Assembly: GCF_000512585.2 (NCBI RefSeq)
Contig: NC_089242.1
Coordinates: 1,860,001 to 1,924,000, forward strand
Direction: 5' to 3'
Source: Kwoniella bestiolae CBS 10118
Taxonomy: Eukaryota > Basidiomycota > Tremellomycetes > Tremellales > Cryptococcaceae
DNA: 64,000 bases
Shown: positions 22,747 to 34,225 of the stretch, piece by piece
How the letters are laid out: each line of letters starts with the position of its first letter
How positions within the stretch are numbered: the stretch's first letter is position 1
Notes under the pieces: generated by a model
Database searches by the model: none
What the model saw: the letters and a program-made list of their open reading frames with translations, nothing else
Told to the model about the DNA's origin: nothing
Program-made: the position numbers and the translations under genes

Positions 22747-23188
22747 CTAAGCCGTGACTGCAGCTGAGATCCCCGCACCCATCATCATCCTTCTTCTCCT
22801 TCGCTTCTTCATCGTCTCTTCAGATTCGCCTTTCGCAGATGGGGAGCAGATCTGGCTGAGGGTCATACAATGATATCTACCATCAGCTCGAGATCGCTAT
22901 GAAAATCACGAGCTCCATCGAGATGACAAGAGCGAGTCAGACTCACTTGATCCAAGAGAATATACACCAGTTCCTCTTTCTCTCAGCTTTTCCGACCTGG
23001 TTCTGAGCTTCCGGTGGCGTTCGGTTGATGCTGTACTTGTCTGAGGATTCGTTGGAAATAAGGGGAACGAGTTCTATCCACAGCTAAATCAACCGAAGGA
23101 CCCATTGTTTACTCTACTCGCCGCGGCTATGTATACTGTAAGGAGGTATGACAGACTTACTCTCTCGACTTGATGGGGTCCTGTACAT
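22747..23188 (-). CDS. Small spliced hypothetical protein (87 aa)
   Basis: Three exons found by splicing by eye: 23188-23161, 23073-22947 and 22855-22747, with gtaagt/gtgagt donors and gatag/ctcag acceptors. Lengths of 28, 127 and 109 nt add up to 88 codons with one open frame. The product starts MYRTPSSREKLVPLISNESS and ends in a basic stretch (MKKRRRRRMMMGAGISAAVTA is its last 21 residues, contiguous with the preceding SEET); centrally it has GKAERKRNWCIFSWINQICS. An in-frame stop lies just upstream of the ATG. Function unknown; a nuclear localisation is possible given the Arg/Lys run. A competing frame in exons 2-3 (RHRKLRTRSEKLRERG) needs a less good splice. Confidence 0.5.
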
Positions 23189-24039
23189 GCTGACCGGCTA
23201 AATCTTCTGTGGTCTGTCGGGTTGGATATGAGTTTATCGCTGAGTGGCAAATGATGAGTTATATCACTACTATACTGTACTTGGGCAGCATTGTGCATGA
23301 TTATATAGACTGATCCAACTTTGTGTGCACTGCCCAGTCGAGATTTGTTTCGCACAACTGAAGCGCTGCAAGTGCATGTCAAACACAGCCACTGCTTCCA
23401 TCAATCAATCAAGCATCTTTGCATTGTCTAGCCATCTCTTACGACGTCACATAGTCATAGCCACCGGTTATCCGGCTTCTCTTATCTAAGATAAGCTCAG
23501 TAGAAAGATCCGTACTAACCAGTCACGTGGCTCCTCTCCACACCAGAATACGCAATGTACAGGTCTCGCACGCGAACAAAACAATCAATCAATCTGAAAC
23601 TTTACCTAAAAGAGTACGAGGAGCATAGTCAGATACAATTATGTTGAATGACGCATGTGATCTAGCCCATTACCGCTTGGCTTGGCTTGGCTACATATAT
23701 TCCTTCTTCATCTCGACTTCTACCGGAAGAGAAACGCAGCAAAAGATCTACGTTCCGTGCCTTACACTTAATTTGTAGTAAGCTTCTACTGTGATGCTGG
23801 CGAGATCTTTCTCAGGCTATTGGAATTCCCGAGATTGTAATCTTCGTTGACGGAATGTCAATGCCAAGTGATGTGGAGAGTATATAAATGTCTTGTCAAC
23901 TTCTAGGTTAATGGAATCTTACCGGTCTCCAAATCGCTACAACTTCACCAAACAATCATCTATACAATAGTAGTCGCCACCTCGCATTATACATAACTGA
24001 ACAGCACTCAAAGGAACAGAGGTTCCTCACAGTAAAACC
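23189..24039. promoter_or_regulatory. Divergent promoter region with TATA box
   Basis: Lies between two divergent small genes. TATATAAA at 23881-23888 is about 160 nt upstream of the plus-strand ATG at 24040 and fits a core promoter. No ORF of interest. Confidence 0.4.
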
Positions 24040-24521
24040 ATGTCATATCAAGAAAGAGGTGCGTACACTGGTACAAGACACATAACATGCCCAACATACC
24101 CTGACATTGGTATATACCAGTCGCCCTAGATACACTGCTATACAAAGAGGACGAACGATCCGCATCCTCCAATACCGGAACAGAGAAAGAACAGGGTAAT
24201 CATATAATAGGAGGAGAGGAGAAAGGCAAAGAAATGAGGGGAGGGTGGCATCCATTTTCTGGGCACTGGTAAGTAAGCCTGGCTGGTGCCATCCCTCTCC
24301 TTCCCACTACACCTAACCAAGCCAATTGTAAAGTACTCCGTACCAGGTATCAGGGCTGATTGCTCTTGGGTTGCCTTCATAGCAAATTCAAGTTCCCGCT
24401 CAAACCACCTCCTGCGCTTCGAGATAAACCCGACGACACACCTCAGGAGAAGAGGAAGAAGTTCGGTAAGAGGTTGGCTTATTGGGGCGCACTCTCAAGT
24501 GGGGGTAGTAATTCGGGATGA
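24040..24521 (+). CDS. Small spliced hypothetical protein (101 aa)
   Basis: Hand-spliced from exons 24040-24058, 24121-24268 and 24383-24521 (19 + 148 + 139 nt = 102 codons). Donors are gtgcgt and gtaagt, acceptors accag and catag. The product reads MSYQERVALDTLLYKEDERS, then a Gly/Glu/Lys-rich middle with GGWHPFSGHCKFKFPLKPPP, and ends KKFGKRLAYWGALSSGGSNS. It is hydrophilic, with no signal peptide or membrane segment. I recognise no family. The open frame across both junctions, the TATA box upstream and a codon use like its neighbours support a real gene. It faces the 3' end of the CCCH gene. Confidence 0.6.
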
Positions 24522-24802
24522 GCACATGCCTGGTCAAAGAGGTATATCGCCCCTGCAAGGTGTCAGGTCGTTCTTGGGTTATCAGTCATTAATCGGTAGA
24601 TCTAATTTGCGAATTTTAGGATGGGTTCTTCGCCGGCAACGTGGTAAATGTAGAATTTGTGAGCTGTAGTCATCATCATACAATGTCCATTCATGAAGTA
24701 TTTTGAACTACTTTACAACATGCATCTATGCGAATTTCTGCACGTCGTCTACATCAACATCTGTTTCTACTTGCCGTCCATGACCGAGATCTCGCCGGAA
24801 GC

Positions 24803-27347
24803 TCAATCCAGTTCCCCATGCCCGTTGGGTATGACCTGGAACCGACACGACTCGCCGCTATGGTACAAGACAAGACCTGTATCAGCTCTGACTCCACACT
24901 ACATTGATGACATCCCCACTTACAAAGGACACTTGTTCGCGTTAGGACATTTGTGTCTGGGGTACACAATCAGCCTTTCTCTTGATTTCTTTCCGATCAA
25001 AATGGCCCACTCACCCGTAAACACAATCTTCATCATCGTATCGACCTAAGGTCAGGAACATCATCAGTAACTCGTGTAGAACCGTAAGGGAAAAAACCAC
25101 TCACATCGTCCCTCTTTCATATAAGGGCAAATCACCGATTTGGCCATCCTTGCCAATTCGTTAAGCTGGGCGTTGGAGAGGTCTGATAAAAGCTATCATC
25201 AGTATGAAGGGTTCGCGCCTGTAGACGCGGGATACCACTCACGATACCCATGTCCATACGAACATGCATCGACGTCCCTACAGCCCCATTCACCTGTTTA
25301 TAGAGCCTCATTAGCTTTGTGTAATCCCGTGTGACCCAGGGGATTGGGCTTGTTCAGCATGCTAACTTACTCAGGTAGTGACTACGAGTAAGAACCAAGA
25401 TCTAAACCTCAGCATAATCCATCTGTCGCGGAGTAGATAAACCACAACTCACGTATGACAAGGTCTCGGATCCAACCTCCTCACCTGTTCAGCAGCAGCT
25501 TTATTGTACTTGTTGTTCTTCTTGAATTTCCTCTTGGGAGAAAACTCGTCGCTTGACAAGACCGGGACGGGCGGAACGTTGATCTTATGGGATTTACCTG
25601 CTCTCCCTGCTTTGGTTTGAAAGGTCGACCAGTGGTACTCCTCGATATGGTTCTCAACAGAATCAGTAGTAGGTCTAGCAGTTAGAGGGACCAGTTCGGT
25701 AGTCTGGAATAAATTTGGGATAATGATAGCCTGATGGCCGATGTAAGACGGATCTCCTCGAGTCAACAAGAGGAGTTTGTCCGTAGAATACGCTTGGGAG
25801 GGACTTGATTGAGAAGCCGAAAGGAGAGTCAGCGTCATCACTGGTGTGGCTGGATCTGGTTGGGCGAAAGCTCACTGAGTTGATCTTGGGCAGGTCTTCT
25901 CAGCAGAACCCAAGATGATTTGGTCGCATTGAGGGTTCTCAGAGTACAATCGTACATATTCTACGATGAGGATCAGCCCAGATCTATTACGACCGTAACC
26001 TTAAGTTGTAAACTTACCGTCAATCTTGCTCTGTGCCGAGTCTCCGCCCGAGCCGAGGTCACAGACTGGAAAGCTTCGATAAGCCGAACGCTCGTCAAGG
26101 GACAAGTCAGTGCAACTCACCCGTGATCAATCCATTTGAAGACGAAAAGCCTTGCCAGAACTGATCGTACTTTGCCCAAGTCTGGATTATGCCGTTCTAT
26201 CGCGAATACATACTGATCAGTGAATGTGTACATAACATATATCTGTGCCTCGTACAGAATACTGTGCACTCACCTTGATCAGAGTAGCACCCAGCGTTGA
26301 TTTGTTCAGGAATATCTGCACGATGGCCTTCTCCGATAGGTTCCTTTCCTTGACAACTCGAAGCAAAGTTTGAGCAGCTTCTTGGCCACCTTCATAGCCA
26401 GATTGGAAACGTTTCTCATGGAACTATCATTCACATTAGCCAAGCTAAAACTATCAACGCACTCGGGCGCGGGATGACTCACGATATAGTGGTCCCCGTC
26501 AATCAGGAAAGCGGTGAACTTGGATCCCATCTGATACCATATTCACATAAGCTGACACTTCACCCAACTCCAACTCGAATACAAAAATGAATGGAATTAT
26601 GCTTACTTGCTGATTCTGCGTCTGCGTCAAAACAATCTCCATGTCCTTCTTACCGATTTCCAGACCCAAACAAACATCTTTCCAATACTTGACCTCTTTC
26701 TTCAGCTCCTCGATCTGGTTGACCTGGTCGAACAGCCCTGCCAAGTGTATCGACAGGCCTTCCAAGTGGCTTTTCACATTTTGCACATTGTCTACCGGAT
26801 TCAAGCTTGGTTTGAGGGTATGGTTCGCAGGTGTAGCAGTGGGTGGAGGGGGAAGATACAGTCCAGCAGGGTTAGTGGGAGGCTGAAGGCTGGTAGTCTG
26901 ACCATGTTGGGGAGTCAACGGTTCATCGAACGGCTGGAAGTTCAACGTATTTCTCGAGGGAGGTAGAGGAGCAGTCTTGGGAGGCTGAGGGATACCATCT
27001 ACACCCAAACTGAGAGGCGAAGCTTTGCGCCTCGCTGTAGTCTTGTAATCGATCGTATCGTCGTCAAGTCGGATGATCCCGCCAAAGGCAGTGGCGGGGG
27101 CCTCCAACTCCCATGTCTTCCTGTATCTGCCCTCGTTGTACACCGAGTCGGTCTCTTGAGAGTACACAGATGATTTTTCTAGATCATTATGCCGTTGAGC
27201 TTGGGATAGTAAGCTGGATAAGTCAACTTCAATATTGGATTTTACCTCTTCTTCCTGTCCCGCGGCAGCAGGGGTGATAGGGCGGTCGACCTCGATCGAA
27301 GCGAATCGGACTTCCCGAGGGATTGGCTTTTGGGCGGTGGTGTACAT
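24803..27347 (-). CDS. CCCH zinc-finger protein with LIDGD-type (DUF7923-like) domain
   Basis: Multi-exon gene, start MYTTAQKPIPREVRFASIEV. A disordered Pro-rich N terminus (to about residue 190) leads to a coiled coil (LFDQVNQIEELKKEVKYWKD). Next comes the basidiomycete domain that begins FTAFLIDGDHYI, with GGQEAAQTLLRVVKERNLSE, VQIFLNKSTLGATLIK, WAKYDQFWQGF and KLLLLTRGDPSYIGHQAI. Two CCCH fingers follow. The first, CHTHYLSEWGCRDVDACSYGH, is C-x9-C-x5-C-x3-H and needs an 11-nt exon; the second, CPYMKEGRCRYDDED and CVYGH, is C-x7-C-x6-C-x3-H and spans two introns. A last Cys-rich piece (HKCPNANKCPL, GESCRF) ends the protein. Related proteins are thought to bind RNA; the target is unknown. 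Confidence 0.8.
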
Positions 27348-28173
27348 GTTTGTTTTGTATCCTAATGAGTGACTGGCTGATAGTTGGCTATAAATTATAT
27401 GATTTCTCGCTCTTTTCCGATTTACTATTTCTAATTTATTCTGTATTTGCTGAGATATTGGGAAAGCTTGAGATTCCAGATGTGTTTATATATCTGCAAA
27501 AGCCGAGTAGTGGTTTTACTGGTCAATATCCTTCCCCGCATGACCTTTGTGACTGACCTGTCCTTTGAGGATCCCCGATTACCAAAGGAGGAAGATAATG
27601 GTTTAACGATGACGGTAAGGCTCAAACGTGGTATCTGTCGTATATCGTTTGAGCCGTAATGAAACGAGACTTTCCTCTTATCTCGAGTCTCCTATCTAGG
27701 TACAAAGCAGGTGAGCTGTGTAAAGACGAGTTGATTTTACGGAAACAAGATCAACGAGTATCGATCAACGAGTTGGACGACCTCCACCGGCCCATTCTTA
27801 CATCGAGAAACCCTTGGCCACCTAAGACTGAACAAGCGGTGAGCTCCGAGCACAAAACATACCTCCACATGGTGCTCCGGATTGGCAATATTGAATCGGA
27901 TCACCGATAACACATCGATTGCGCAATATCTCACTACTCGCTATCTCAGAGTAACCACTACATCTTACGCCATTAAGAATGGTATCTGGAATTCAGTTCG
28001 ATGACACGACATTACGTGCGAGCTAGACTTGCCAAGTAAGCGATCAGATCCGGATCATAGTGTATATATATGTAAGAAGCAAGAAGCAGGTTGTTTACCC
28101 ACATTCCTTTTATTCATTATTCAATCCACTCCTCATACTTTCTAAACGTTTATATACAAAGGAAACAGACAAA
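27348..28173. other. Divergent promoter region, CCCH gene / peroxiredoxin
   Basis: About 0.8 kb. A TATATATA stretch near 28060 lies about 110 nt before the peroxiredoxin ATG. An ORF at 27659-27910 has a fairly protein-like composition but no start context or partner exon; I leave it as non-coding. Confidence 0.4.
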
Positions 28174-29312
28174 ATGGTCAACGTCAGATTAGGAGATATC
28201 GCACCAAACTTCCAATCGGAGACTTCCAAGGGTCCTATCGATGTGAGTGGTCACTGAGCCATCCTGATCCAATTGAGATTAGCCGTTCTTATCCTACCAC
28301 CTGGAGTCACATCACAAAGACCATTTGTAGAGTAGCTGTAGCTGACTTTGACTTCCAACAGTTCCACAAGTTCATCGAAGGCAAATGGACCATCTTGTTC
28401 TCTCATCCTGATGACTACGTGAGTGTACCTTGTCTCTGTCAGCTATGATAGGACGAGCTGAGCTGAGCTGAACGATCTCTGTTCCCTTCTGATCTATAGA
28501 CCCCAGTCTGCACCACCGAGCTATCAGCTGTAGCTCTCTCCTACGCTGATTTCCAATCCCGAGGTGTCCAAGTGAGTTTTGAATATCCAACTCTCTTCCT
28601 CATAGGTGATCAAGCTAATATCACTTCGATAGCTCATCGGTCTCTCAGCCAACAACACTGAGTCCCACAAAGGCTGGATCAAAGATATCGATGCCCTCTC
28701 CCCCAATGGGCCCGGTCTCGATTTCCCAATTATCGCCGATGAGGACCGAAAGGTCTCTGAATTGTATGGTATGCTCGATCATCTCGATGCTACCAACGTA
28801 GATAAGAAGGGTATTCCATTTACCGTCAGAACGGTGTTCATCAGTAGGTCCCTCGCTTCTCTGTTTCAAGAGCCCTTCGGTTCCCTCACTTGTAGCCACA
28901 ATCGCGATCTGTCATTCTGACCAGAGGACTTGGCTGATTTATTCCTGTTTGAATAGTCGACCCAGAGAAGAAAGTCAGATTAACCCTCGCATACCCCGCT
29001 TCCACCGGGCGAAACTTCCCCGAAATCCTGCGAGTAATCGATTCCCTCCAATTGGGAGACAAATACAAGATCACCACCCCCGCCAACTGGAAGAAGGGAG
29101 ACGACGTTATTGTCCATCCCTCAGTCCAGGGCGAGAAGGTCAAGGAATTGTTCGGGGATGACGTCAAGACTGTTTATGTGAGTTATAACCTATCACCTCG
29201 TCTGATATTTTGAATCGAGATTTTGATATGAATGGAGCTGACTTTGGGTATGAACAAATCACAGCCTTATCTCAGATTCACTTCTGATCCTTCCAAGAAA
29301 CAGACCGCTTAA
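28174..29312 (+). CDS. 1-Cys peroxiredoxin (Prx6/Prx1 type)
   Basis: Reduces hydrogen peroxide, organic peroxides and peroxynitrite through a single peroxidatic cysteine. Exons splice to about 225 aa: MVNVRLGDIAPNFQSETSKG, WTILFSHPDDYTPVCTTELS with the catalytic Cys in PVCTTE, GLSANNTESHKGWI, then LDFPIIADEDRKVSELYGML, RTVFIIDPEKKVRLTLAYPA, STGRNFPEILRVIDSLQ, and the C-terminal dimerisation arm to FTSDPSKKQTA. The short start without a presequence suggests a cytosolic rather than mitochondrial form. The length and the lack of a resolving-Cys motif fit the 1-Cys class. Five short introns, each with GT..AG ends. Confidence 0.95.
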
Positions 29313-29781
29313 GGGGGATCCCTTCCAATCGAGGTTTAGAAGGAGTGGCGGCAATAGCGGTATAAACTGAAGTGAATAGAACCGAAGTACAAGTTGTCTA
29401 AAAAGAAACCGAATGTATACAATTTTTCGAAACGTGTTGTCAACCATGCTTGAATTCTGTTCTCTTCTGCTCATCAATCGCCCTACGATTTTACTGTGGA
29501 GACAATCGTAATAAGTCACATATATATGATGAGCACTTTATACATTATTCTACACAAGTCGTAAACGAAGCAAAGAAACCCAAATGATCAAATATCTATC
29601 TCTCCATACCCCGTCATCGACGTGTCACGATCTACGAAGCTGAACAACACATCCTTCATCTACCTACTCTCCTCCATAATCGATATAATCAGGACTCTCA
29701 GCCGCAACGTATTCCCTAACCACCCAACGTTTATCAGCGCATATCCTCGTATGTTCGATAAGTACTATACAAAACCCAAAC
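29313..29781. other. Convergent intergenic spacer
   Basis: Two facing 3' UTRs (peroxiredoxin and gamma-tubulin). No other feature seen. Confidence 0.45.
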
Positions 29782-31742
29782 TCACTCTTGTAGCTCAGCT
29801 ACCACCCTCCTAGCATCATCAAACTCGTCCAGCCCATTCGCGAAGATCTCCTCTTTCTTATACTGCTCCAAGAACGCATTTCGTTTACGCAACATATCGT
29901 ACTGGTGGATCATCCGTTTGAACAGCTATCACATCACAACGAATGAGCTCTACCTTATATCAATTTGCACTCAAGAGATAGACCTAAAACTCACCGAGTT
30001 TATACTAGTATGATTAGCCATCATCACCCCACTAACCCTATTGCTCGCGCCCGCTGGTCCCCCTCGACGACGAGTCAAGGCAACTTGTATACTGGCCGGA
30101 CCCCATGGTATGAAGTTTGCCAATTGTCTTTCCCTAATTCTTAGTAAAGATTTATGTACATCCGTGGGGTCGACATCTCCGGAGATGATATTGAGACATG
30201 ATATGTAGGCTGATGATTTGGTGGAAACGGTGGATACCATTCGGTTCTTTGGTTGGAGGAGACGGCGCATTACGTCGAGAGTGGTGGTTTTGCGGGTTGA
30301 CTTGGCCTGGAGGATAACCCATGACGATCAGTATATATGTCTAGTGAAGTTGTACATGACGAGCACACTGGATTGAGGTCAACAGTGATGAAATAGCACT
30401 TACATGGTCTATCTCATCTCCTGTGAATGGCGTATACGAAGTCATCAAGAAATGGCATCTTGGTGTTGGTATCAGACTCGAGATGATCCCGACGAGATCG
30501 TTGTTCATGTATGAGGGGTAACGAAGGGTAGTAGTTGAAGCAGCCATGACAGTTGATACCTGGAGCATAGCGATATAAAGTCAGCGCTGCCTATTCTACA
30601 AACGCAAATGACCTTCCTTTCTTATCGCTTCTATAACTTCTCTCGCCATACGTCAACACCACTCACCAGCTGATTAGTCTGCACAAAGCTCGGATCCTGC
30701 ACGTGCAACCTATCCGCCGCGATCCTTGTCAACGCAGCATTATCCAGCACCACCACACTATCCGCGTTGTTCACCAGTCGTTTCATCGCCAATAGGGAGT
30801 TGTACGGTTGTACCACCACGTCGGAGGATTCAGGGAAGACAGAGTACGTCTGAATGAGCTTCTTGGGGAATCGGTCGGAAAGCCTTTCGAGCAGGTATGA
30901 ACCGAGACCTGATCCTGTCCCGCCTGCTATGGAGTGGAGGAGCATGAATCCCTGGTTATGAGATGACATGAGCGAGATTTCTTCCGTGGATTAAGAAGTG
31001 GTGAAGGTGTATACAATAGATTCAAGAGAGATGACCCACCTCCAGACTGTCACTTCCATCCGCCTCCCTATCTATCATCTCTATCAGATCATCGTACAGC
31101 CTCTCTCCCGCGCTATACCCTTGCGCCCAATTGTTTCCTGCTCCCCCACCATCTTTCGATACGTATATGTTTTCGGGGTTGTACAAGCCTTTGAATGGGG
31201 ATGATAAGATATTATTTATTACCTATAGAAAAAGATTAGGATATGCCATTTTGAATATAGATACCCGACATGAATCTGACTGATCATGTGTGCCGATCAA
31301 TGTGGATGTGGACTCCTCACCCTAGGCTCTAGATCTATCAATATAGCTCTAGGTATATAATGTTCATCATCGGCCTGATAGAAGAACACGTCCTTCCTAT
31401 CTCCCTGACTTCCATCCGCAGCCCATTCTTCGAGGTTTCCTTGGGGTGTTATCCCATGCTCGGCGCACAGTTTTTGCCAGAACTATAATGTGATTCATGA
31501 GATGTCAGTGATAGATCAGACATGAAGAAGACGGAGGACACGACCCACCTGAGCACCAACTGAAGTCGCAGAGTGGACAGGCGTTAGCATCAGGAACTAG
31601 TTGGAGGATAAAGTTGGATACCCACTCTGATTACCTGCTTGACCAGCCTATCGTGCAGATTCGAATATTAGCTATCAAGCCATAGATGAGGTTTCAAGAG
31701 ACAAGGACAGCTCACCTGTAATGAGATGATCTCTCTACCCAT
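29782..31742 (-). CDS. TUB4: Gamma-tubulin
   Basis: Nucleates microtubules at the spindle pole body as part of the gamma-tubulin complex. Starts MGREIISLQAGQAG, followed by FWQKLCAEHGITPQGNLEEW, PRAILIDLEPRVVNNIL, then NNWAQGYSAGERLYDDLIEM with DREADGSDSLE. The GTP-binding tubulin motif is HSIAGGTGSGLGSYLLERL. Next come LIQTYSVFPE, VVVLDNAALTRIAADRLHV and PWGPASIQVALTRRR; the C terminus reads HQYDMLRKRNAFLEQYKKEE and DARRVVAELQE. The GFMLLHSIAGG and NRMV-type residues and the short C terminus mark it as gamma rather than alpha or beta. At least six introns; the first exon is very short (nine codons). Confidence 0.95.
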
Positions 31743-32237
31743 CGCAATCTGCTATCGCGGCGAGAGGTTCGGGAGATTGAAGAGGAAGGAAGATGGGATA
31801 AGATTTGGTGGTACTCGTTCTTGATTTCAATGGCCTGGGCTGTATTTTTTTTTTTGATCTCGCGGTCTGTATCTCTTTGCGTCTGTCGTTCTTGTGTCGT
31901 ATGCAGGTCGAAAGGATTTGATGTTATTGACAAGTTGAATTCACCTGTTGACAACTTGACACTCTAATCTCACAATCTACAACAGACGCGAAGCATGAGC
32001 ACGGACATCCATCAGATCTCCTTCTCAGAATACTACGCGACTAGGGCATGATGGGATGACGCGTCACGGGGTCTAGTCCAGTCAACCGATAGCAATTAAT
32101 GTCAAATTACGTGTATTCGACATGAAAAACAAAGTCAATTACCTCATTCCCATGCTATTATCTCTTTATCTCTCTCTCTCTCATCCTACGAGTACTCATC
32201 ATCAACACGGCACAGTCAACTACAGTCACCCTTCATC
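31743..32237. other. Divergent promoter region, gamma-tubulin / bZIP
   Basis: Shared upstream region of two divergent genes. It contains a T10 run near 31847. Nothing else stands out. Confidence 0.45.
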
Positions 32238-33687
32238 ATGCCTCAGCCATTGCGGCCCACAGATAGGTATGTCATCTACTCACCACACCTTCCCATGCTT
32301 CGTTTAATCAATTGAAGCCATATATCCTGACGTCCCAAATATACACCCACAGCTTCAACTCGTCAACAGCGACCATTGTACCTGACAAGCGGAGGGCAGA
32401 TGCCAGTAGCAACCGCTTCTATCCCAGCGTCCCCAATTCAAGAACTCTCGTCAGCACAAGTAGCTTGGAGGGTCACATCTACTCTGCTTTGAGGGTGAAC
32501 GCAGGTGGTGATGACGGTATGATTGGGTTATTGCACACTCAAACGCAGGATATGGGTGGAAACGGTCTTTCGGGCTTGAGCTTTGTGAGTTACCCTTATT
32601 TCAAGCTTTTCTAATTGGCAATACTGATGTCCTAAAGGACATCAGATGAGGGAATTCATCCATATCCCATCTGACGATAACTCCCAACCTACCCCTGCAA
32701 CATCTCAATCCTCAGTACCTCCCATCCACCAGCAAACGAACCAATACATACCTCAACAACCCAACCATCTCGGTCATTCAACCTTCATCCCAAATACAAA
32801 CACCTTCGAACCCATCCCCTCGCCCCATTCCGCTCACTCAACATCCTCTTTTGAGCCAATACCTTCTCCCCATGCCAACCCCTTTGCGACCCTCACTTCT
32901 CCCGTTGAACCTCATCCCCATGGTGCCTCCGAGTACTTCAGACCCTCCAGCGTCGCATCGCATCACTCTCACGCTGGATCTTCGGTCGACGCATCAGAGT
33001 ATTACAGTACAACAGATATGGACACGGACGACGACGATCTTGCATCTATCAATGATGGTCCACATCTCGCTATCAGATCCAATATAGGTGATTTGGGTAT
33101 GGCGAATATCCATCTGGAGAACAATAATCAGAAAGCGGATATAATGAACTGGATGAACTATCAGACTCATCCGCCTACTGGGAGCATATCACCTAATGAG
33201 ATCAAAACTCAGAGTCAAGTCGTTTCGCCAAATGAGATGACCCGACAACAACCTCTTCCTCAAGTACCGGTAGCATCGTCGTCCAGACCTGGTCGACAAG
33301 CTGTCAGCGCCGCTGCTGGATCGTCCAAAGCGAGGAGATCAACGAGAAGTACAACGGGTATGACGGATGAGGATAAGATCAAGTTGGATAAGTTGGAGCG
33401 TGAGTCTCATAACCATTCAGCTGCATCTCTTCCCGTCTTCGTAAGATTTCCAGGCTGAATTTATGTGTATCATAGACCGAAGAGACATAAATCGTCGATC
33501 AGCCCAGAAACATCGACTACAACGTAAAAAAGATATGGAAAATATGACTAAGCTCCTAGCTGAGAGAGATGCCACGATACACCAACTACAGAGAGATCTG
33601 GAAGTTGAAAAGGCTAGGAATGATCAATTGAGGATATTGATGAATAATCGGTTGGCAAATGGTGGCACCGGGGTGGGCGGGAACTAA
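32238..33687 (+). CDS. bZIP transcription factor
   Basis: Exon 1 (MPQPLRPTD) starts at 32238; the Asp-Ser junction joins it to FNSSTATIVPDKRRADASSN and then GGDDGMIGLLHTQTQDMGGN. A disordered middle is rich in Pro, Ser, Gln and His with repeated FEPIPSPH. The last exon carries the basic region RRDINRRSAQKHRLQRKKD, followed by a zipper with heptad positions in MTKLLAERDATIHQLQRDLE and QLRILM. The basic-region signature is N-x2-S-A-x3-R where most bZIPs have N-x2-A-A/x. The protein ends soon after the zipper, unusual for a fungal bZIP. It should bind DNA as a dimer in the nucleus; the targets cannot be told. Confidence 0.85.
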
Positions 33688-34225
33688 GTGGTGAGTCTCG
33701 TATTACTTGGTGATAGAGTTCTCCCATTCGATGCTGACGAATACCTGTCAGGTCTCATCATTTCTGTCGATGTCTCCTTGACAATGACGAATAGTCTCTT
33801 GTACCATACTATGATGCCCTCAACGAATATCTACGATATCATGTTCATACGACGCTAAAGATAAAATCCATACTCCAAAAGTCCTTGTTACCTCCTGTAT
33901 CAAATCAAGCTATATGCCGTTCGAACGAGTATCCTGTGCATACCTGAATACTATCATGCATCGCTATAGCACATGACTACTATCATTAGATTGGTACAAA
34001 CCTGGCATTGATTGCATGAGCCGCACACACGTTTGCGAAAATCTATAACGAAGTACAACTTTGGGTTTTTTGGTGGTTTTAACTTGGACATGAATTGATG
34101 ATGATGAAGAAAAAAAAAAAAAAACTAATGATTATACAATCTTGATACTATCTTCCCCCAATTATCAGATTTCACAGTCACCTAATCCGTCGTTCGCTCT
34201 GGTCCTTTGTGAAATGGTTGGCAGA
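33688..34225. other. Convergent spacer with poly-A run
   Basis: Facing 3' UTRs of the bZIP gene and the minus-strand zinc-cluster-like gene. Contains an A16 run at about 34109-34125. Nothing else seen. Confidence 0.4.

Noticed and set aside
27659..27910. Small gene in the peroxiredoxin/CCCH promoter region
   Set aside because: One open frame of 83 codons with acceptable composition, but no splice partner, no start context and it sits in a divergent promoter.
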